Origin: Microvirga sp. Mcv34
Lineage (GTDB): Bacteria; Pseudomonadota; Alphaproteobacteria; Rhizobiales; Beijerinckiaceae
Direction: 5' to 3'
Assembly: GCF_024519725.1 (NCBI RefSeq)
Contig: NZ_JALJRK010000048.1
Location: 1 to 40,517 of the forward strand
Length of the DNA: 40,517 nucleotides
Of this stretch, positions 17,991 through 27,493 are shown piece after piece. The notes beneath the pieces are model-generated. The model was given only the letters and a program-made list of their open reading frames with translations, had not been told where the DNA came from and did no database searches. The translations under genes were made by a program, and so were the position numbers. The number at the start of each line of letters is the position of its first letter. Position 1 is the first letter of the stretch.

Positions 17991-18019
17991 GTGACTCCGG
18001 GGAACAAGATGACTATAAA
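17991..18019 (+). promoter_or_regulatory. Putative plus-strand promoter for the candidate small RNA
   Basis: GTGACT (17991-17996; 4 of 6 to TTGACA), an exact 17-nt spacer, and TATAAA (18014-18019; 5 of 6 to TATAAT). The start point would be near 18026. It is the only promoter-like element reading toward the plus-strand terminator at 18153-18181. Confidence 0.45.
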
Positions 18020-18023
18020 CGAA

Positions 18024-18181
18024 ACCCTAACGTCTTAGACCTTCAAGGGTCAGAGGCTACGGTCCGAGTTTCGGGAGGAACAAGATCCCCAAGCGCCAAG
18101 AGGCGCTGGCCTGAGAAAGCCAGGGATCAAAAATTGCCAAAAGGCAGTTTAGGCAAGGCGAAAGCCTTGCTTTTCTTTTTT
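18024..18181 (+). ncRNA. Candidate structured small RNA of about 155 nt, unknown family
   Basis: The plus strand reads a run of stems: GACC..GGTC near 18038-18051; a three-way junction closed by GATCCC (18084-18089) with GGGATC (18123-18128), holding AGCGCC-AAGA-GGCGCT (18092-18107) and GGC/GCC (18108-18121); ATTGCC-AAAA-GGCAGT (18133-18148); and a terminator with a GAAA tetraloop and T-tract. The tetraloop and T-run point to the plus strand, opposite to all genes here. I do not recognise it as tmRNA, SRP RNA or RNase P RNA; a 6S-like RNA of similar length cannot be ruled out. It converges with the DUF1467 gene. Confidence 0.5.
18153..18181 (+). terminator. Intrinsic terminator on the plus strand
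   Basis: GCAAGGC (18153-18159), loop GAAA, GCCTTGC (18164-18170), then TTTTCTTTTTT. This is a textbook rho-independent terminator reading rightward, although no plus-strand protein gene precedes it. Confidence 0.8.
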
Positions 18182-18204
18182 GACCTCCCCGCTTCTGCCT
18201 CCGA

Positions 18205-18543
18205 TCAGAGCCCAGCCAGGGGGAAGACCGCAGCGGCGATCACCAAAACGACGGATGCGACGAGCGTCGTCCAGATCGCCTTCTCTCGCAGGGCAGGCAG
18301 AGCCGGGGCTCCTGGCTCGCTTCCCTGGACGACCTCCCCGGCTTCGGCCTGACTACGGATGCCGAATGGCAGGACAGCGAAGAGCAGGATCCACCAGATT
18401 ACGAAATAGAGTGCCAACCCACCGCTCACCCGCAGGCCGAAAGCACTGACGCTGATGGCGACGGCGATGGCGGACACGACCGCCACGACAGCTATGGTGG
18501 ACCAGAGCGATCCCGCCAGGTTTTTTACAAAGCTTATCAACAC
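18205..18543 (-). CDS. DUF1467 family small membrane protein
   Basis: The product is 112 aa with three hydrophobic segments (about 15-34, 41-58 and 88-110). The segment LYFVIWWILLFAVLPFGIRSQAEAGE fits the DUF1467 signature as I remember it. The function is unknown. The start is GTG 18543, 7 nt after the mce stop and with GAGG from that stop region as ribosome site, so it is probably coupled to mce. An mce-DUF1467-proS order is common in Hyphomicrobiales (recollection). Confidence 0.8.
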   Translation of the reverse strand: MLISFVKNLAGSLWSTIAVVAVVSAIAVAISVSAFGLRVSGGLALYFVIWWILLFAVLPFGIRSQAEAGEVVQGSEPGAPALPALREKAIWTTLVASVVLVIAAAVFPLAGL

Positions 18544-18550
18544 CTTGTCC

Positions 18551-18955
18551 TCAGGCCTGCTCGAGTTCGATCAGCGTGCCGTTGAAATCCTTGGGATGCA
18601 GGAAAAGCACCGGTTTTCCATGAGCTCCGATCCGCGGCTCGCCCGAGCCGAGCACCCTTGCCCCGGAATTCACAAGCTGGTCCCTCGCCGCGACGATATC
18701 GTCCACCTCATAGCAGATATGGTGCATGCCGCCGTCCGGGTTCCTTTCCAGGAACCGAGCGATGGGCGATTCTCCCCCTAGGGGCTCCAGCAACTCGATC
18801 TTGGTGTTGGGGAGGGTGATGAACACGACCGTGACGCCATGCTCCTCCAACGCCTCCGGGGCCGAGACCTCGGCTCCAAGGGTCCTGCGGTACATCTCGG
18901 CAGCGGCCGCGATGTCCGGCACCGCAATGGCGACATGGTTGAGACGTCCAATCAT
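18551..18955 (-). CDS. mce: Methylmalonyl-CoA epimerase
   Basis: Mce interconverts (2R)- and (2S)-methylmalonyl-CoA in propionyl-CoA metabolism. The 134-aa protein is one vicinal-oxygen-chelate unit pair: IGRLNHVAIAVPDIAAAAEMY with the first metal His (near residue 7), TKIELLEPLGGESPIARFL, then MHHICYEVDDI with the second His, and the C-terminal GTLIELEQ with the metal Glu. ATG 18955 is chosen because the homologous region starts at MIGRLNHV and a GGGAAAG lies just upstream; the longer open frame overlaps rnj. Confidence 0.93.
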   Translation of the reverse strand: MIGRLNHVAIAVPDIAAAAEMYRRTLGAEVSAPEALEEHGVTVVFITLPNTKIELLEPLGGESPIARFLERNPDGGMHHICYEVDDIVAARDQLVNSGARVLGSGEPRIGAHGKPVLFLHPKDFNGTLIELEQA

Positions 18956-18969
18956 CGGAACTTTCCCTT

Positions 18970-20643
18970 TCAGGCCTCGATGACGAGCACGTGGCAGGCG
19001 GGCTTCTTGCCCCATTCCTGGTTCACCGCCGCGCGGACTGCCCGATGGACAGCGTTCTCCACCGCGTCTGGATCCCGCCGCTTGCCTTTCGGCAAGCTAT
19101 CGAGCAGATCACCCACCGTATCGGCAATGATGTCGGTCAGGTCACGTCCCTCCCGGTTCTTATCGGGCAGGCCCATGGCGTCGATGACAGGGTCGCCGAC
19201 GAGTTCGCCACGATCATCGATGGCGATGGCAACGGTGACGATTCCGGCGAATGCGAGCTTGCGGCGCTCCGGCAGGGCGCGTTCGCCTGCTCCGATGACG
19301 ATATTGCCGTCGCGGTAGAGGCGTCCCGCCGGAACGTTGTCGACGATCTCAGCCGGCCCGGGAGCGAGGCGCACCACGGTGCCGTTCTTCGCGCGGACCA
19401 CCTCGGGCACCCCTTGGGCCCGGGCAAATTTCGCGTGCTCGCTCAGGTGCAGCGGCTCACCGTGGGCGGGAATGGCGATGCGCGGCCGGGTCCACCGGTA
19501 CATCTGCTCGAGTTCGCCGCGGCGCGGATGGCCGGACACGTGCACGAGTTCCGTACGGTCGGTGATGACCTCGATGCCCTGCTCGATCAGGCTGTTGATG
19601 ATCGACCCGACGCCCTTCTCATTGCCGGGAATGGCTCGGGAGGAAAAGATCACCCGGTCTCCTGCCGAGAGCGCGATGTCCGGGTGCTCGTCCTGGGCGA
19701 TCCGAGCCAGAGCCGCGCGCGGCTCGCCCTGGGAGCCCGTCAGGATGGCGACGATCTTGTCGCGGGGAATGTAGCCGAAATTCTCCGTGGAGCGGAACTC
19801 GGGCAGGCCTTCGAGATAGCCACATTCCTTGGCCACGTCGACGACTCGGTCCATGGCCCGGCCGACGACCACCACATCGCGGCCGCATTCGCGCGCGGCT
19901 TCCGCGATCGAACGGATGCGGGCCACGTTCGAGGCGAAGGTCGTGACCGCGACGCGGTGGGGCGAATCCTTGATCAGCTGAGCGAGGTTGCGGGCAACGT
20001 CGGATTCGCTGGGGCTGGTGCCTTCACGAACCACGTTGGTGGAATCGCAGATGAGCGCCAGCACACCCTCGTCGCCCAGAGCCCGAAACGCTTCCTCCGA
20101 CGTGAGGCTTCCCAGATAGGGAGTATTGTCGAGCTTCCAGTCGCCCGTATGCACCACGAGTCCCTGTGGCGTCCGGATCGCGAGCGCATTCGATTCAGGA
20201 ATCGAGTGGGCAACAGGGACGTATTCAATGTCGAACGGACCGAGCTTCAGGCGCTGGCCTGGCACGATCTCGTTGAGATCGACCTTCGGCGCGTCGGCTT
20301 CCGAGAGACGGCGCGTCTCCAGCAGGCCGATGGCGAACTTGGTCGCGTAAACCGGAGCGCGCAGGCGCGGCCACATCTCGACGAGCGCGCCGATATGATC
20401 CTCGTGGGCATGGGTAATGAAGATGCCGAGCAGGTTGTGGCGTTCCTCCTCGATGAAGCGAAGATCGGGATAGACGAGGTCGATGCCAGGCAGGTTCTCC
20501 TCACCGCCGAAGCCCATGCCGCAATCGACCAGAATCCACTGCCGTTCCGCTTCCGGCCCGAAGCCGTACAGCGCAGCGTTCATACCGATTTCGCCGAGCC
20601 CTCCAAGAGGGAGAAAGACCAATTCATCCTGGTGGGAAGCCAT
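18970..20643 (-). CDS. rnj: Ribonuclease J
   Basis: RNase J is a metallo-beta-lactamase-fold endo- and 5'-exoribonuclease for mRNA decay and rRNA maturation. From ATG 20643 (MASHQDELVFLPLGGLGEIG) the product has 557 aa. The zinc motif HAHEDHIGA is near residue 79, HSIPESNA near 150, HTGDWKLD near 167, the beta-CASP region (GSQGEPRAAL near 375) and HVSGHPRRGEL with PAHGEP near 400-430. AAGG lies 11 nt upstream of the ATG, a loose fit. Gammaproteobacteria use RNase E instead; alphaproteobacteria often carry both. Confidence 0.95.
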   Translation of the reverse strand: MASHQDELVFLPLGGLGEIGMNAALYGFGPEAERQWILVDCGMGFGGEENLPGIDLVYPDLRFIEEERHNLLGIFITHAHEDHIGALVEMWPRLRAPVYATKFAIGLLETRRLSEADAPKVDLNEIVPGQRLKLGPFDIEYVPVAHSIPESNALAIRTPQGLVVHTGDWKLDNTPYLGSLTSEEAFRALGDEGVLALICDSTNVVREGTSPSESDVARNLAQLIKDSPHRVAVTTFASNVARIRSIAEAARECGRDVVVVGRAMDRVVDVAKECGYLEGLPEFRSTENFGYIPRDKIVAILTGSQGEPRAALARIAQDEHPDIALSAGDRVIFSSRAIPGNEKGVGSIINSLIEQGIEVITDRTELVHVSGHPRRGELEQMYRWTRPRIAIPAHGEPLHLSEHAKFARAQGVPEVVRAKNGTVVRLAPGPAEIVDNVPAGRLYRDGNIVIGAGERALPERRKLAFAGIVTVAIAIDDRGELVGDPVIDAMGLPDKNREGRDLTDIIADTVGDLLDSLPKGKRRDPDAVENAVHRAVRAAVNQEWGKKPACHVLVIEA

Positions 20644-20648
20644 TAAAT

Positions 20649-21473
20649 TCAAAACCTTTTCGAGCCAGCCTCGTGCTTGGCTATATCGTGCAGCAAATTG
20701 GGAAAATAAAGATCGCCCGCATCGATGAGCTCCATGCCTTCGAGGCTCCTCAACTGCAAGCGTCCGAACCTGTCGAGCCCCTCGAATGTTCCCTTCTTCT
20801 CGCCCGAGGGCAAGCGGAGCGTCACCTCCTGTCCGACGCCGGCAGCCCGCTCGAGCCAGAGCCGCCGTATGGCTCCGAACGGATCGGAGGCGCTCATTCT
20901 CGAAGAGGTGCGCCACGCCGAGAACGTCCGGGCAAAGGCTGACGACAGGGCGTGGAGTACCTCTCCCCTGTCAAGGCCTGGCTTGACGGCCTGCAATGTG
21001 GTTGCAGGATACGGCGTGCCGGTCGGAGCGAAAGCCACGTTCACCCCGAATCCGATCACGATGGAAAGCGGACCGTTCGGCTGAAGGCGATGCCCCTCCA
21101 GAAGGAGGCCGGACAGCTTGGCCCCATCCAGAAGGAGGTCGTTCGGCCATTTCAGTGCAAGACGCGGCGCACCGATCCCGGTCACCGCCTCGACGGCCTC
21201 ATGCAAGGCCAGCCCGGCGACAAAGCCGAGCTGCGGCGCCGAAGGCATGTCGCAGGGATCGATCAGGAGCAGGCTGGCATAAAGATTGCCCGGGGGCGAC
21301 GACCATTGGCGGCCATGGCGTCCCCTGCCCGCAAGCTGCTCGGCCGCGATGATCCAGAGCCGACCCGGATCACCGTTCCGGGCCGCCTGCAGGGCATCGT
21401 CGTTCGTTGAGCCCGTCGCCTCGAGCGAGAGAAGCCGGTAGCCGGCAGCCTCTGTCTCGGGCGACAGGCGCAC
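20649..21473 (-). CDS. birA: Biotin-[acetyl-CoA-carboxylase] ligase, no DNA-binding domain
   Basis: BirA attaches biotin to the BCCP subunit of acyl-CoA carboxylases. The catalytic domain starts with EATGSTNDDAL (near residue 24), then the biotinyl-AMP loop GRGRHGRQWSSPPGNLYAS (near 56-74), KWPNDLLLDGAKLSGLLLEG (near 121-140) and a C-terminal SH3-like part. The product has about 274 aa and no N-terminal helix-turn-helix, so it cannot act as a repressor the way E. coli BirA does. The start is taken as GTG 21473, 2 nt after the nuoN stop. No clear Shine-Dalgarno is seen, which fits coupling to nuoN. Confidence 0.92.
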   Translation of the reverse strand: MRLSPETEAAGYRLLSLEATGSTNDDALQAARNGDPGRLWIIAAEQLAGRGRHGRQWSSPPGNLYASLLLIDPCDMPSAPQLGFVAGLALHEAVEAVTGIGAPRLALKWPNDLLLDGAKLSGLLLEGHRLQPNGPLSIVIGFGVNVAFAPTGTPYPATTLQAVKPGLDRGEVLHALSSAFARTFSAWRTSSRMSASDPFGAIRRLWLERAAGVGQEVTLRLPSGEKKGTFEGLDRFGRLQLRSLEGMELIDAGDLYFPNLLHDIAKHEAGSKRF

Positions 21474-21475
21474 GA

Positions 21476-22915
21476 TCAGAACAGGGAGCGCGCAGCGGCG
21501 CCAGCTGCGTTGACGATGGGAGCCGGCACGAGCCAGAACAGCAGCACGACGGCGCTCGACACCACGAGCACGAAGCTCACACCCGGAGACATGGGCTCGA
21601 ACCGCTCGACCGGCGCATCGAAGTACATGACCTTCACGATGCGCAGGTAGTAATAGGCGCCGATCACGCTGGTCACGACGCCGATCACGGCGAGCGTCAC
21701 CAGGTTGGCCTGGATCGCGGCGGCGAAGACGTAGAACTTGGCGAAGAAGCCCGCCAGGGGCGGAATGCCGGCCAGCGAGAACATCATCATCGCCAGGCAG
21801 AACGCCAGGGCCGGATGGGTGCGAGCGAGCCCCGAAAGGTCGTCGATCGACTCGAACATCACGTTCCCGCGGCGCATGCCGAGAATGACCGCGAAGGTGC
21901 CGAGCGTCATGGCGAGGTAGATCGCCATGTAGATGACCACGCCCTGGATGCCCTCGGGCGTTCCGGCCGCGAGGCCGATCAGCGCGTAACCCACATTGCC
22001 GATGGAGGAATAGGCCATCAGGCGCTTGAGGTTGCGCTGGCCGATGGCAGCAAAGGAGCCGAGCGCCATCGAGGCGATCGAGACGAAGACGATGATCTGT
22101 TGCCACTGGACCAGGATGCCCGGGAAGCAATCGATGAAGACGCGGGTGGCCATGGCCATACCGGCCATCTTGGGCGCGGCGGCGAAGAAGGCCGTCACGG
22201 GCGTCGGCGATCCTTCGTAGACGTCCGGCGTCCACATGTGGAACGGTACGGCGGAGATCTTGAAGGCGATACCGGCTGACACGAACACGAGGCCCACGAT
22301 GGCGCCGATGCCCACATTGCCCTGCAGAACGGTGGCAATGACCGGGAAGGACACGCTACCGGCGAAGCCGTAGACGAGCGAGGCGCCGTAGAGGAGCATG
22401 CCCGAGGAGAGCGCACCCAGCACGAAGTACTTCAGGCCAGCTTCCGTCGAGCGCGCGTTGTCGCGGTCGAAAGCCGCGATCACGTAGGACGAGAGGCTGA
22501 GCAGCTCGAGGCCGAGATAGAGGGCGATCAGGTCGTTCGCCGAAATGACCATCATCATGCCGATGGTCGAGAGGATGATCAGGATCGGGTATTCGAAGCG
22601 GTAGATCCCCTCGCGGCGCATATAATCAAGGGAGAGGATGATGCCCCCGGCCGAAGCCAGGAGCGTCAGCGCCTTCATGAACTTGGCGAAGCCGTCGATC
22701 ACGAAGGAGCCGGCCATGGTTTCGACCCGCTCGCCGGGCAGCATCAGCACCGCCACGAAAGTGACGGCGAGAAGCGCCAGCGCGATGATGCTCATGCCGT
22801 AGCCGGGACGCTCGCCGCGGAAGGCGCCGAACAGGACCAGGACGAGGACTCCGACTGCCATGAGGATCTCTGGCAGCATCGGACCGAAAGCTGGAATGGT
22901 CAGGGCGGGATTCAT
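21476..22915 (-). CDS. nuoN: NADH-quinone oxidoreductase subunit N
   Basis: This is one of three antiporter-like proton-pumping membrane subunits of complex I. The 479-aa protein has about 14 spans, with the conserved lysine/glutamate membrane regions typical of the Mrp-like core (LYLGLELLSLSSYVIAAF and FKISAVPFHMWTPDVYEGSPTPV). GAGG lies 5 nt before ATG 22915. It is the last gene of the nuo operon and is followed with no gap by birA. Confidence 0.97.
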   Translation of the reverse strand: MNPALTIPAFGPMLPEILMAVGVLVLVLFGAFRGERPGYGMSIIALALLAVTFVAVLMLPGERVETMAGSFVIDGFAKFMKALTLLASAGGIILSLDYMRREGIYRFEYPILIILSTIGMMMVISANDLIALYLGLELLSLSSYVIAAFDRDNARSTEAGLKYFVLGALSSGMLLYGASLVYGFAGSVSFPVIATVLQGNVGIGAIVGLVFVSAGIAFKISAVPFHMWTPDVYEGSPTPVTAFFAAAPKMAGMAMATRVFIDCFPGILVQWQQIIVFVSIASMALGSFAAIGQRNLKRLMAYSSIGNVGYALIGLAAGTPEGIQGVVIYMAIYLAMTLGTFAVILGMRRGNVMFESIDDLSGLARTHPALAFCLAMMMFSLAGIPPLAGFFAKFYVFAAAIQANLVTLAVIGVVTSVIGAYYYLRIVKVMYFDAPVERFEPMSPGVSFVLVVSSAVVLLFWLVPAPIVNAAGAAARSLF

Positions 22916-22922
22916 CGGAACC

Positions 22923-24434
22923 TCAGTGTGCGGCGACAGCGGCCGTTTTCACGGTGGCGAGCGCAGCCTGGACGCTGGTCATGAGCGCATCCGTCGGAGC
23001 CGCGAAGGCATCGAGGATCGGGCCGGGCTGCACGCCGTAATAGATGATGAGCAGGATGAGCGGCGCGAAGGTGATGATCTCGCGACGGTTCAGGTCCTTG
23101 ATGCCCTGGAGAGCCGGCTTGTCGAGCGGTCCGTAGACCACGCGCCGGTACAGCCAGAGCGCATAGGCGGCCGAGAGGATCACACCGCTCGCGGCGAAGA
23201 AGGCGACCCAGGTGTTGGACCGGAAGGCCCCCATGAGGGTCAGGAACTCGCCGATGAAGCCGGAGGTGCCGGGCAACGCCACGTTGGCCATGGTCAGGAT
23301 GAGGAAGACCACCGCATAGAGGGGCATCCGGTTCACCAGACCGCCATACGCCTTGATCTCGCGGGTGTGCATCCGGTCGTAGATCACGCCGACGCAGAGG
23401 AAGAGCGCGCCCGACACGAGACCGTGGGAGATCATGGTGAACATGGCGCCCTGGATGCCCTGCTCGTTCATGCTGAACAGCCCCATGGTCACGAAGCCCA
23501 TATGCGCCACCGAGGAATAGGCGATGAGCTTCTTGATGTCCTCTTGCATCAGGGCGACCAGCGACGTGTAGATGATCGCGATGACGGACAGGGCATAGAC
23601 CAGTGGGGCGAAATAGAGCGACGCATCCGGGAACATGGGAAGCGACACTCGGATGAATCCGTAACCGCCCATCTTCAGGAGAACGCCCGCCAGGATCACC
23701 GAACCGGCCGTCGGCGCTTCCACGTGCGCGTCGGGCAGCCAGGTATGGACCGGCCACATGGGCATCTTCACCGCGAAGGAGGCGAAGAACGCCAGCCAGA
23801 GCCAGATCTGCAGGTTCGAAGCGAACTTGTAGGCGAGCAGCGTCGGGATATCGGTGGTGCCGGCGGTCCAGTACATGGCCATGATGGCCAGGAGCATCAG
23901 GACGGAGCCGAGCAGCGTGTAGAGGAAGAACTTGAAGCTCGCATAGATGCGCCGCTTGCCGCCCCAGATGCCGATGATGAGGAACATCGGAATGAGGCCC
24001 GCCTCGAAGAACAGGTAGAACAGCACGAGGTCGAGGGCGCAGAACACGCCGATCATCGTGGTTTCGAGTACCAGGAAGGCGACGAAGTACTCCTTCACCC
24101 GGGTGCCAATCGATTCCCACGAGGCCAGGATGCAGAACGGCATCAGGAACGTGGTGAGCAGGACGAGCGGCATGGAGAAGCCGTCGACGCCGAGCTTGAA
24201 GCGGATCGACTCGGCCAGCCAGGCATGGCTTTCCACCAGTTGGAACGACGCCGAGGCGATGTCGAAACGTGCCCAGGCTACGAGCGACAGGAGGAAGGTC
24301 GCGATCGTCGTGGCGAGAGCGGCCCAGCGGGCGTTCGAGCGAGCAGCCTCGCTGTCGCCGCGCAGGGAGAGGATGAAGGCCGCTCCGACGAGAGGAAGGA
24401 TCAGAAGGCCGGAGAGGATGCCGAAGCCGAGCAT
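22923..24434 (-). CDS. nuoM: NADH-quinone oxidoreductase subunit M
   Basis: This is the second antiporter-like proton-pumping subunit. It has 503 aa with about 14 spans. Conserved landmarks are [22 protein letters not shown] (key Glu in the membrane), [31 protein letters not shown] and [15 protein letters not shown]. Its ATG overlaps the nuoL stop by one base (TAATG), which indicates translational coupling. Confidence 0.98.
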   Translation of the reverse strand: MLGFGILSGLLILPLVGAAFILSLRGDSEAARSNARWAALATTIATFLLSLVAWARFDIASASFQLVESHAWLAESIRFKLGVDGFSMPLVLLTTFLMPFCILASWESIGTRVKEYFVAFLVLETTMIGVFCALDLVLFYLFFEAGLIPMFLIIGIWGGKRRIYASFKFFLYTLLGSVLMLLAIMAMYWTAGTTDIPTLLAYKFASNLQIWLWLAFFASFAVKMPMWPVHTWLPDAHVEAPTAGSVILAGVLLKMGGYGFIRVSLPMFPDASLYFAPLVYALSVIAIIYTSLVALMQEDIKKLIAYSSVAHMGFVTMGLFSMNEQGIQGAMFTMISHGLVSGALFLCVGVIYDRMHTREIKAYGGLVNRMPLYAVVFLILTMANVALPGTSGFIGEFLTLMGAFRSNTWVAFFAASGVILSAAYALWLYRRVVYGPLDKPALQGIKDLNRREIITFAPLILLIIYYGVQPGPILDAFAAPTDALMTSVQAALATVKTAAVAAH

Positions 24435-26473
24435 TAGTGGGCTCCCCTGAAGAGATAGAAGGTCACGAGAGCGGCAACGCCGATCAGCATCGCGAAGGCA
24501 TAGTGGTAGACGTAGCCGGTCTGGACCCGCACCACGCCGCGCGTCACGTCGAGCACGCGGGCGGAGATGCCGTCAGGCCCGAGCCCGTCGATGATGCGCT
24601 GGTCGCCCGTGCGCCAGAAGAAGCGCCCGATGGCCATGGCGGGCCGCACGAAGATCGCGTCGTACAGCTCGTCGAAGTACCACTTGTTCAAGAGGAAACG
24701 GTACAGGATCGGGTGATCGGCCGCGAGCTTCGCCGGCTGCTTGTTGTCGATGATGTACATGTACACGGCGACCAGGAAGCCGAGGATCATCATGATCGTG
24801 GGCAGCAGCGGCACCCATCCCGGCAGATGGTGCATCGTTTCCAGGATCTGGTTCTCGGGACGGGTGAACAGGGCCCCCTTCCAGAATTCCTGGTAGCCCT
24901 CGCCGATGAAGGCGCCGTGGAACACGAAGCCGGCGATGACCGCCCCGATGGCGAGCACGAGGAGCGGCACCAGCATCACGAGCGGGCTCTCGTGCGGCAT
25001 ATGCGAGCCGTGGTGGCCGTGCTCGTGCTGGGCATGGGTCGCAGGCTCCACATCCCGGTTGTGATCGTCATGCTCCACGCCCTCATGATCATGCGGCGCA
25101 TGGGCATGATGGTCGTGATGCCCCCAGCGGGCGCTGCCCTCGAAGGTCAGGAAGAACAGACGCCAGGAGTAGAAGGAGGTCATGAAGGCCGCCACGACCG
25201 TCGCCAGGAAGGCGAAGGATCCGGCCGACGAATGGGCCGCATAGGCCGCCTCGATGATCGCGTCCTTCGAGTAGTAGCCTGCCGTGAACGGGAAGCCGGT
25301 GAGCGCCAGGGTTCCGACTGCCATCATCGCCGTGGTGAACGGGATGTAGCGGCGGAGCGCTCCCATGTGGCGGATGTCCTGCTCATGGTGCATCGCGTGG
25401 ATGACCGAGCCGGCGCCGAGGAACAGCAGGGCCTTGAAGAAGGCGTGCGTGAACAGGTGGAACACGCCGGCCCCATACGCCCCGACGCCGAGGGCCACGA
25501 ACATGTAGCCGAGCTGCGAGCAGGTCGAATAGGCGATGACGCGCTTGATATCGTTCTGAACGAGACCGACCGTCGCGGCGAAGAAGGCCGTGATGCCGCC
25601 GATGACGGTGACGACCGTGAGAGCAGCCGGCGCGTATTCGAAGACCGGCGACAGGCGAGCGACCATGAACACGCCGGCGGTCACCATGGTGGCGGCGTGG
25701 ATGAGCGCGGAGACCGGGGTGGGACCTTCCATCGCGTCGGGCAGCCAGGTGTGCAGCAGGAACTGCGCTGACTTGCCCATCGCGCCCATGAACAGCAGCA
25801 GGCAGGCGATGGTCAGGGCGTGCCACTCGATCCCGAGGAAGTGGAACTTCGCATCGGCGAACTCGGCGACGCGCGGGAAGATCTGGTCGAAGGTGACGCC
25901 GTTGAACAGCACGAAGATCGTGAAGATGCCGAGAAGGAAGCCGAAATCGCCGACGCGGTTGACGATGAAGGCCTTCATGGCCGCCGCGTTCGCCGAATCC
26001 TTTTGGTACCAGAAGCCGATCAGGAGGTAGCTCGCGAGGCCCACGCCTTCCCAGCCGAAGAACATCTGGACGAGGTTGTCGGCCGTCACCAGCATGAGCA
26101 TGGCGAAGGTGAAGAGCGACAGGTAGGCGAAGAAGCGCGGACGGTGCGGATCTTCGTGCATGTAGCCGATGGAATACAGGTGCACGAGGGCAGAGACCGT
26201 GTTGACCACCACCAGCATCATGGCCGTCAGCGTATCGATGCGGAACGCCCAATCGACCTGAAGGTCGCCCACGGACATCCACTGGGCGATCTGCACGCGG
26301 ATCAACGGCTCTTCGCCGAAGCCCACATGGATGAAGGACACCCAGGAGAGAACCGCCGACACGAAAAGAAGTGCCGTGGTGATGATCTCGCTGGGACGGG
26401 CACCGAGGACGCGCCCGAAGATGCCTGCGATGAGGAAGCCGACGAGCGGCAGGAAGACGATTGCGTGATACAT
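24434..26473 (-). CDS. nuoL: NADH-quinone oxidoreductase subunit L, with histidine-rich loop
   Basis: This is the distal antiporter-like subunit, ending in the long lateral helix. The 679-aa protein carries [45 protein letters not shown] and [16 protein letters not shown]. An unusual insertion at about residues 449-495 holds many His and Asp/Glu residues ([14 protein letters not shown] and later [13 protein letters not shown]), between membrane segments near the base of the lateral helix. Such a loop could bind Zn, Ni or Cu, or may simply be a flexible linker. It follows nuoK after 86 nt. Confidence 0.97.
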   Translation of the reverse strand: MYHAIVFLPLVGFLIAGIFGRVLGARPSEIITTALLFVSAVLSWVSFIHVGFGEEPLIRVQIAQWMSVGDLQVDWAFRIDTLTAMMLVVVNTVSALVHLYSIGYMHEDPHRPRFFAYLSLFTFAMLMLVTADNLVQMFFGWEGVGLASYLLIGFWYQKDSANAAAMKAFIVNRVGDFGFLLGIFTIFVLFNGVTFDQIFPRVAEFADAKFHFLGIEWHALTIACLLLFMGAMGKSAQFLLHTWLPDAMEGPTPVSALIHAATMVTAGVFMVARLSPVFEYAPAALTVVTVIGGITAFFAATVGLVQNDIKRVIAYSTCSQLGYMFVALGVGAYGAGVFHLFTHAFFKALLFLGAGSVIHAMHHEQDIRHMGALRRYIPFTTAMMAVGTLALTGFPFTAGYYSKDAIIEAAYAAHSSAGSFAFLATVVAAFMTSFYSWRLFFLTFEGSARWGHHDHHAHAPHDHEGVEHDDHNRDVEPATHAQHEHGHHGSHMPHESPLVMLVPLLVLAIGAVIAGFVFHGAFIGEGYQEFWKGALFTRPENQILETMHHLPGWVPLLPTIMMILGFLVAVYMYIIDNKQPAKLAADHPILYRFLLNKWYFDELYDAIFVRPAMAIGRFFWRTGDQRIIDGLGPDGISARVLDVTRGVVRVQTGYVYHYAFAMLIGVAALVTFYLFRGAH

Positions 26474-26525
26474 GTTCGATTACTTCGCCAGTCCGCTCGG
26501 GCTCACGGCCGAGGCCTGATTTCGT

Positions 26526-26558
26526 TCAGAAAACCGGTTCCCACTTTTCTGACTCATG
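26526..26558. repeat. Palindromic intergenic repeat, copy 1 (nuoK-nuoL gap)
   Basis: The arms TCAGAAAA (26526-26533) and TTTTCTGA (26545-26552) flank the core CCGGTTCCCAC and are followed by CATGC. The motif resembles a short palindromic repeat (AACCGG-n-CCACTT core) that I recall as widespread between genes in Hyphomicrobiales. A related copy lies at 27672-27714. Confidence 0.5.
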
Positions 26559-26559
26559 C

Positions 26560-26868
26560 CTAGCCCCTCAACCTGTTGACGTCCTCGACCGCGATGGAGC
26601 CGCGGTTGCGGAAGAAGACCACCAGAATGGCAAGGCCGATGGCCGCCTCCGCCGCCGCGACCGTGAGGATCAGCATGGCAAAGATCTGGCCGACGATGTC
26701 GTTCAGGTGGGTCGAGAATGCGACCATGTTGATGTTCACGGCGAGCAGGATCAGCTCGATGGACATCAGGATGACGATCACGTTCTTCCGGTTGATGAAG
26801 ATGCCGAAGACCCCGAGCGTGAAGAGCACGGCGGCGACGGTGAGATAATGACCCAGTCCGATAACCAT
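26560..26868 (-). CDS. nuoK: NADH-quinone oxidoreductase subunit K
   Basis: This small complex I membrane subunit contributes to the proton path next to NuoJ. It has 102 aa and three spans ([22 protein letters not shown], then [23 protein letters not shown] with the conserved membrane Glu, then [24 protein letters not shown] with the second). ATG 26868 has a perfect AAGGAGG 5 nt upstream; the open frame further upstream overlaps nuoJ and is not used. Confidence 0.97.
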   Translation of the reverse strand: MVIGLGHYLTVAAVLFTLGVFGIFINRKNVIVILMSIELILLAVNINMVAFSTHLNDIVGQIFAMLILTVAAAEAAIGLAILVVFFRNRGSIAVEDVNRLRG

Positions 26869-26878
26869 GCGTGCCTCC

Positions 26879-27493
26879 TTAGATGCCCTGGCGGAAGGGA
26901 ACCTTCCGCACTTCGACGGCGGTTTCCTGCGTCCGGGCGTTCTGCTTGGAAATATCCTGGCGCCGGACGCCGACACGCTCGCGCAGGGTCAGCACGATGG
27001 CGCCGATCATGGCGACCAGCAGGATCAGGCCGGCGGCCTGGAAGAAATAGAAGTACCGGGTGTAGAGCACCTGGCCGAGGGCCTCGGTGTTCGTCATGAC
27101 CGCGGGTGAAGGGATCGGAACGGCCGGCGAGCGGACGAGGCCCGGATCGATCGAATAGGCGCCGACGACCAGGATCAGCTCGAGCAGGAAGATCACCCCG
27201 ATCACCCCGCCGATGGGCAGGTACTGCAGGAAGCCCTGGCGGAGCGCCGCGAAGTCCACGTCGAGCATCATCACGACGAAGAGGAACAGCACCGCGACCG
27301 CGCCCACATAGACGATGACCAGGATCATCGCCAGGAACTCGGCTCCCATCATCAGGAACAGGCCCGCCGCATTGACGAAGGCCAGAATGAGAAACAGCAC
27401 CGACTGAACGGGATTGCGGGAGGCAATCACCATGAAGCCGGAGGCGATCGTGATCGTCGCGAACAGATAGAAGAAGGCGGCGGTAACCGTCAT
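26879..27493 (-). CDS. nuoJ: NADH-quinone oxidoreductase subunit J
   Basis: This complex I membrane subunit has five spans in 204 aa. The conserved helix with the pi-bulge is seen as [28 protein letters not shown]. The last 40 residues after the fifth span are polar and basic and probably cytoplasmic. A GCCGCC/GGCGGC hairpin lies 12 nt upstream of the start. Confidence 0.97.
   Translation of the reverse strand: MTVTAAFFYLFATITIASGFMVIASRNPVQSVLFLILAFVNAAGLFLMMGAEFLAMILVIVYVGAVAVLFLFVVMMLDVDFAALRQGFLQYLPIGGVIGVIFLLELILVVGAYSIDPGLVRSPAVPIPSPAVMTNTEALGQVLYTRYFYFFQAAGLILLVAMIGAIVLTLRERVGVRRQDISKQNARTQETAVEVRKVPFRQGI

Larger units (their letters stand above)
17813..18204. other. 392-bp gap upstream of proS, mostly structured-RNA locus
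   Basis: No protein gene is supported here. The proS-proximal part (17813-17980) is relatively AT-rich and would hold the proS promoter and 5' leader (CATATTCG and ACCTAT elements near 17835-17855, none decisive). The distal part (18020-18181) is a series of hairpins ending in a plus-strand terminator and is listed separately as a candidate small RNA. Confidence 0.6.

Noticed and set aside
17966..18352. Plus-strand ORF of 128 codons upstream of proS
   Set aside because: It runs through the hairpins and the T-tract of the terminator and then antisense into DUF1467; the product has no protein-like pattern. A non-coding RNA explains the region better.
20649..22235. A single 528-codon minus-strand frame spanning birA and part of nuoN
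   Set aside because: Only the part downstream of 21473 is BirA. The upstream part is an out-of-frame reading of nuoN, so it is not a fusion protein.
22860..24437. Plus-strand ORF of 525 codons opposite nuoM
   Set aside because: It is the antisense of nuoM; the product is a run of Arg, Glu, His and Gly, as expected from reversed membrane-protein codons.
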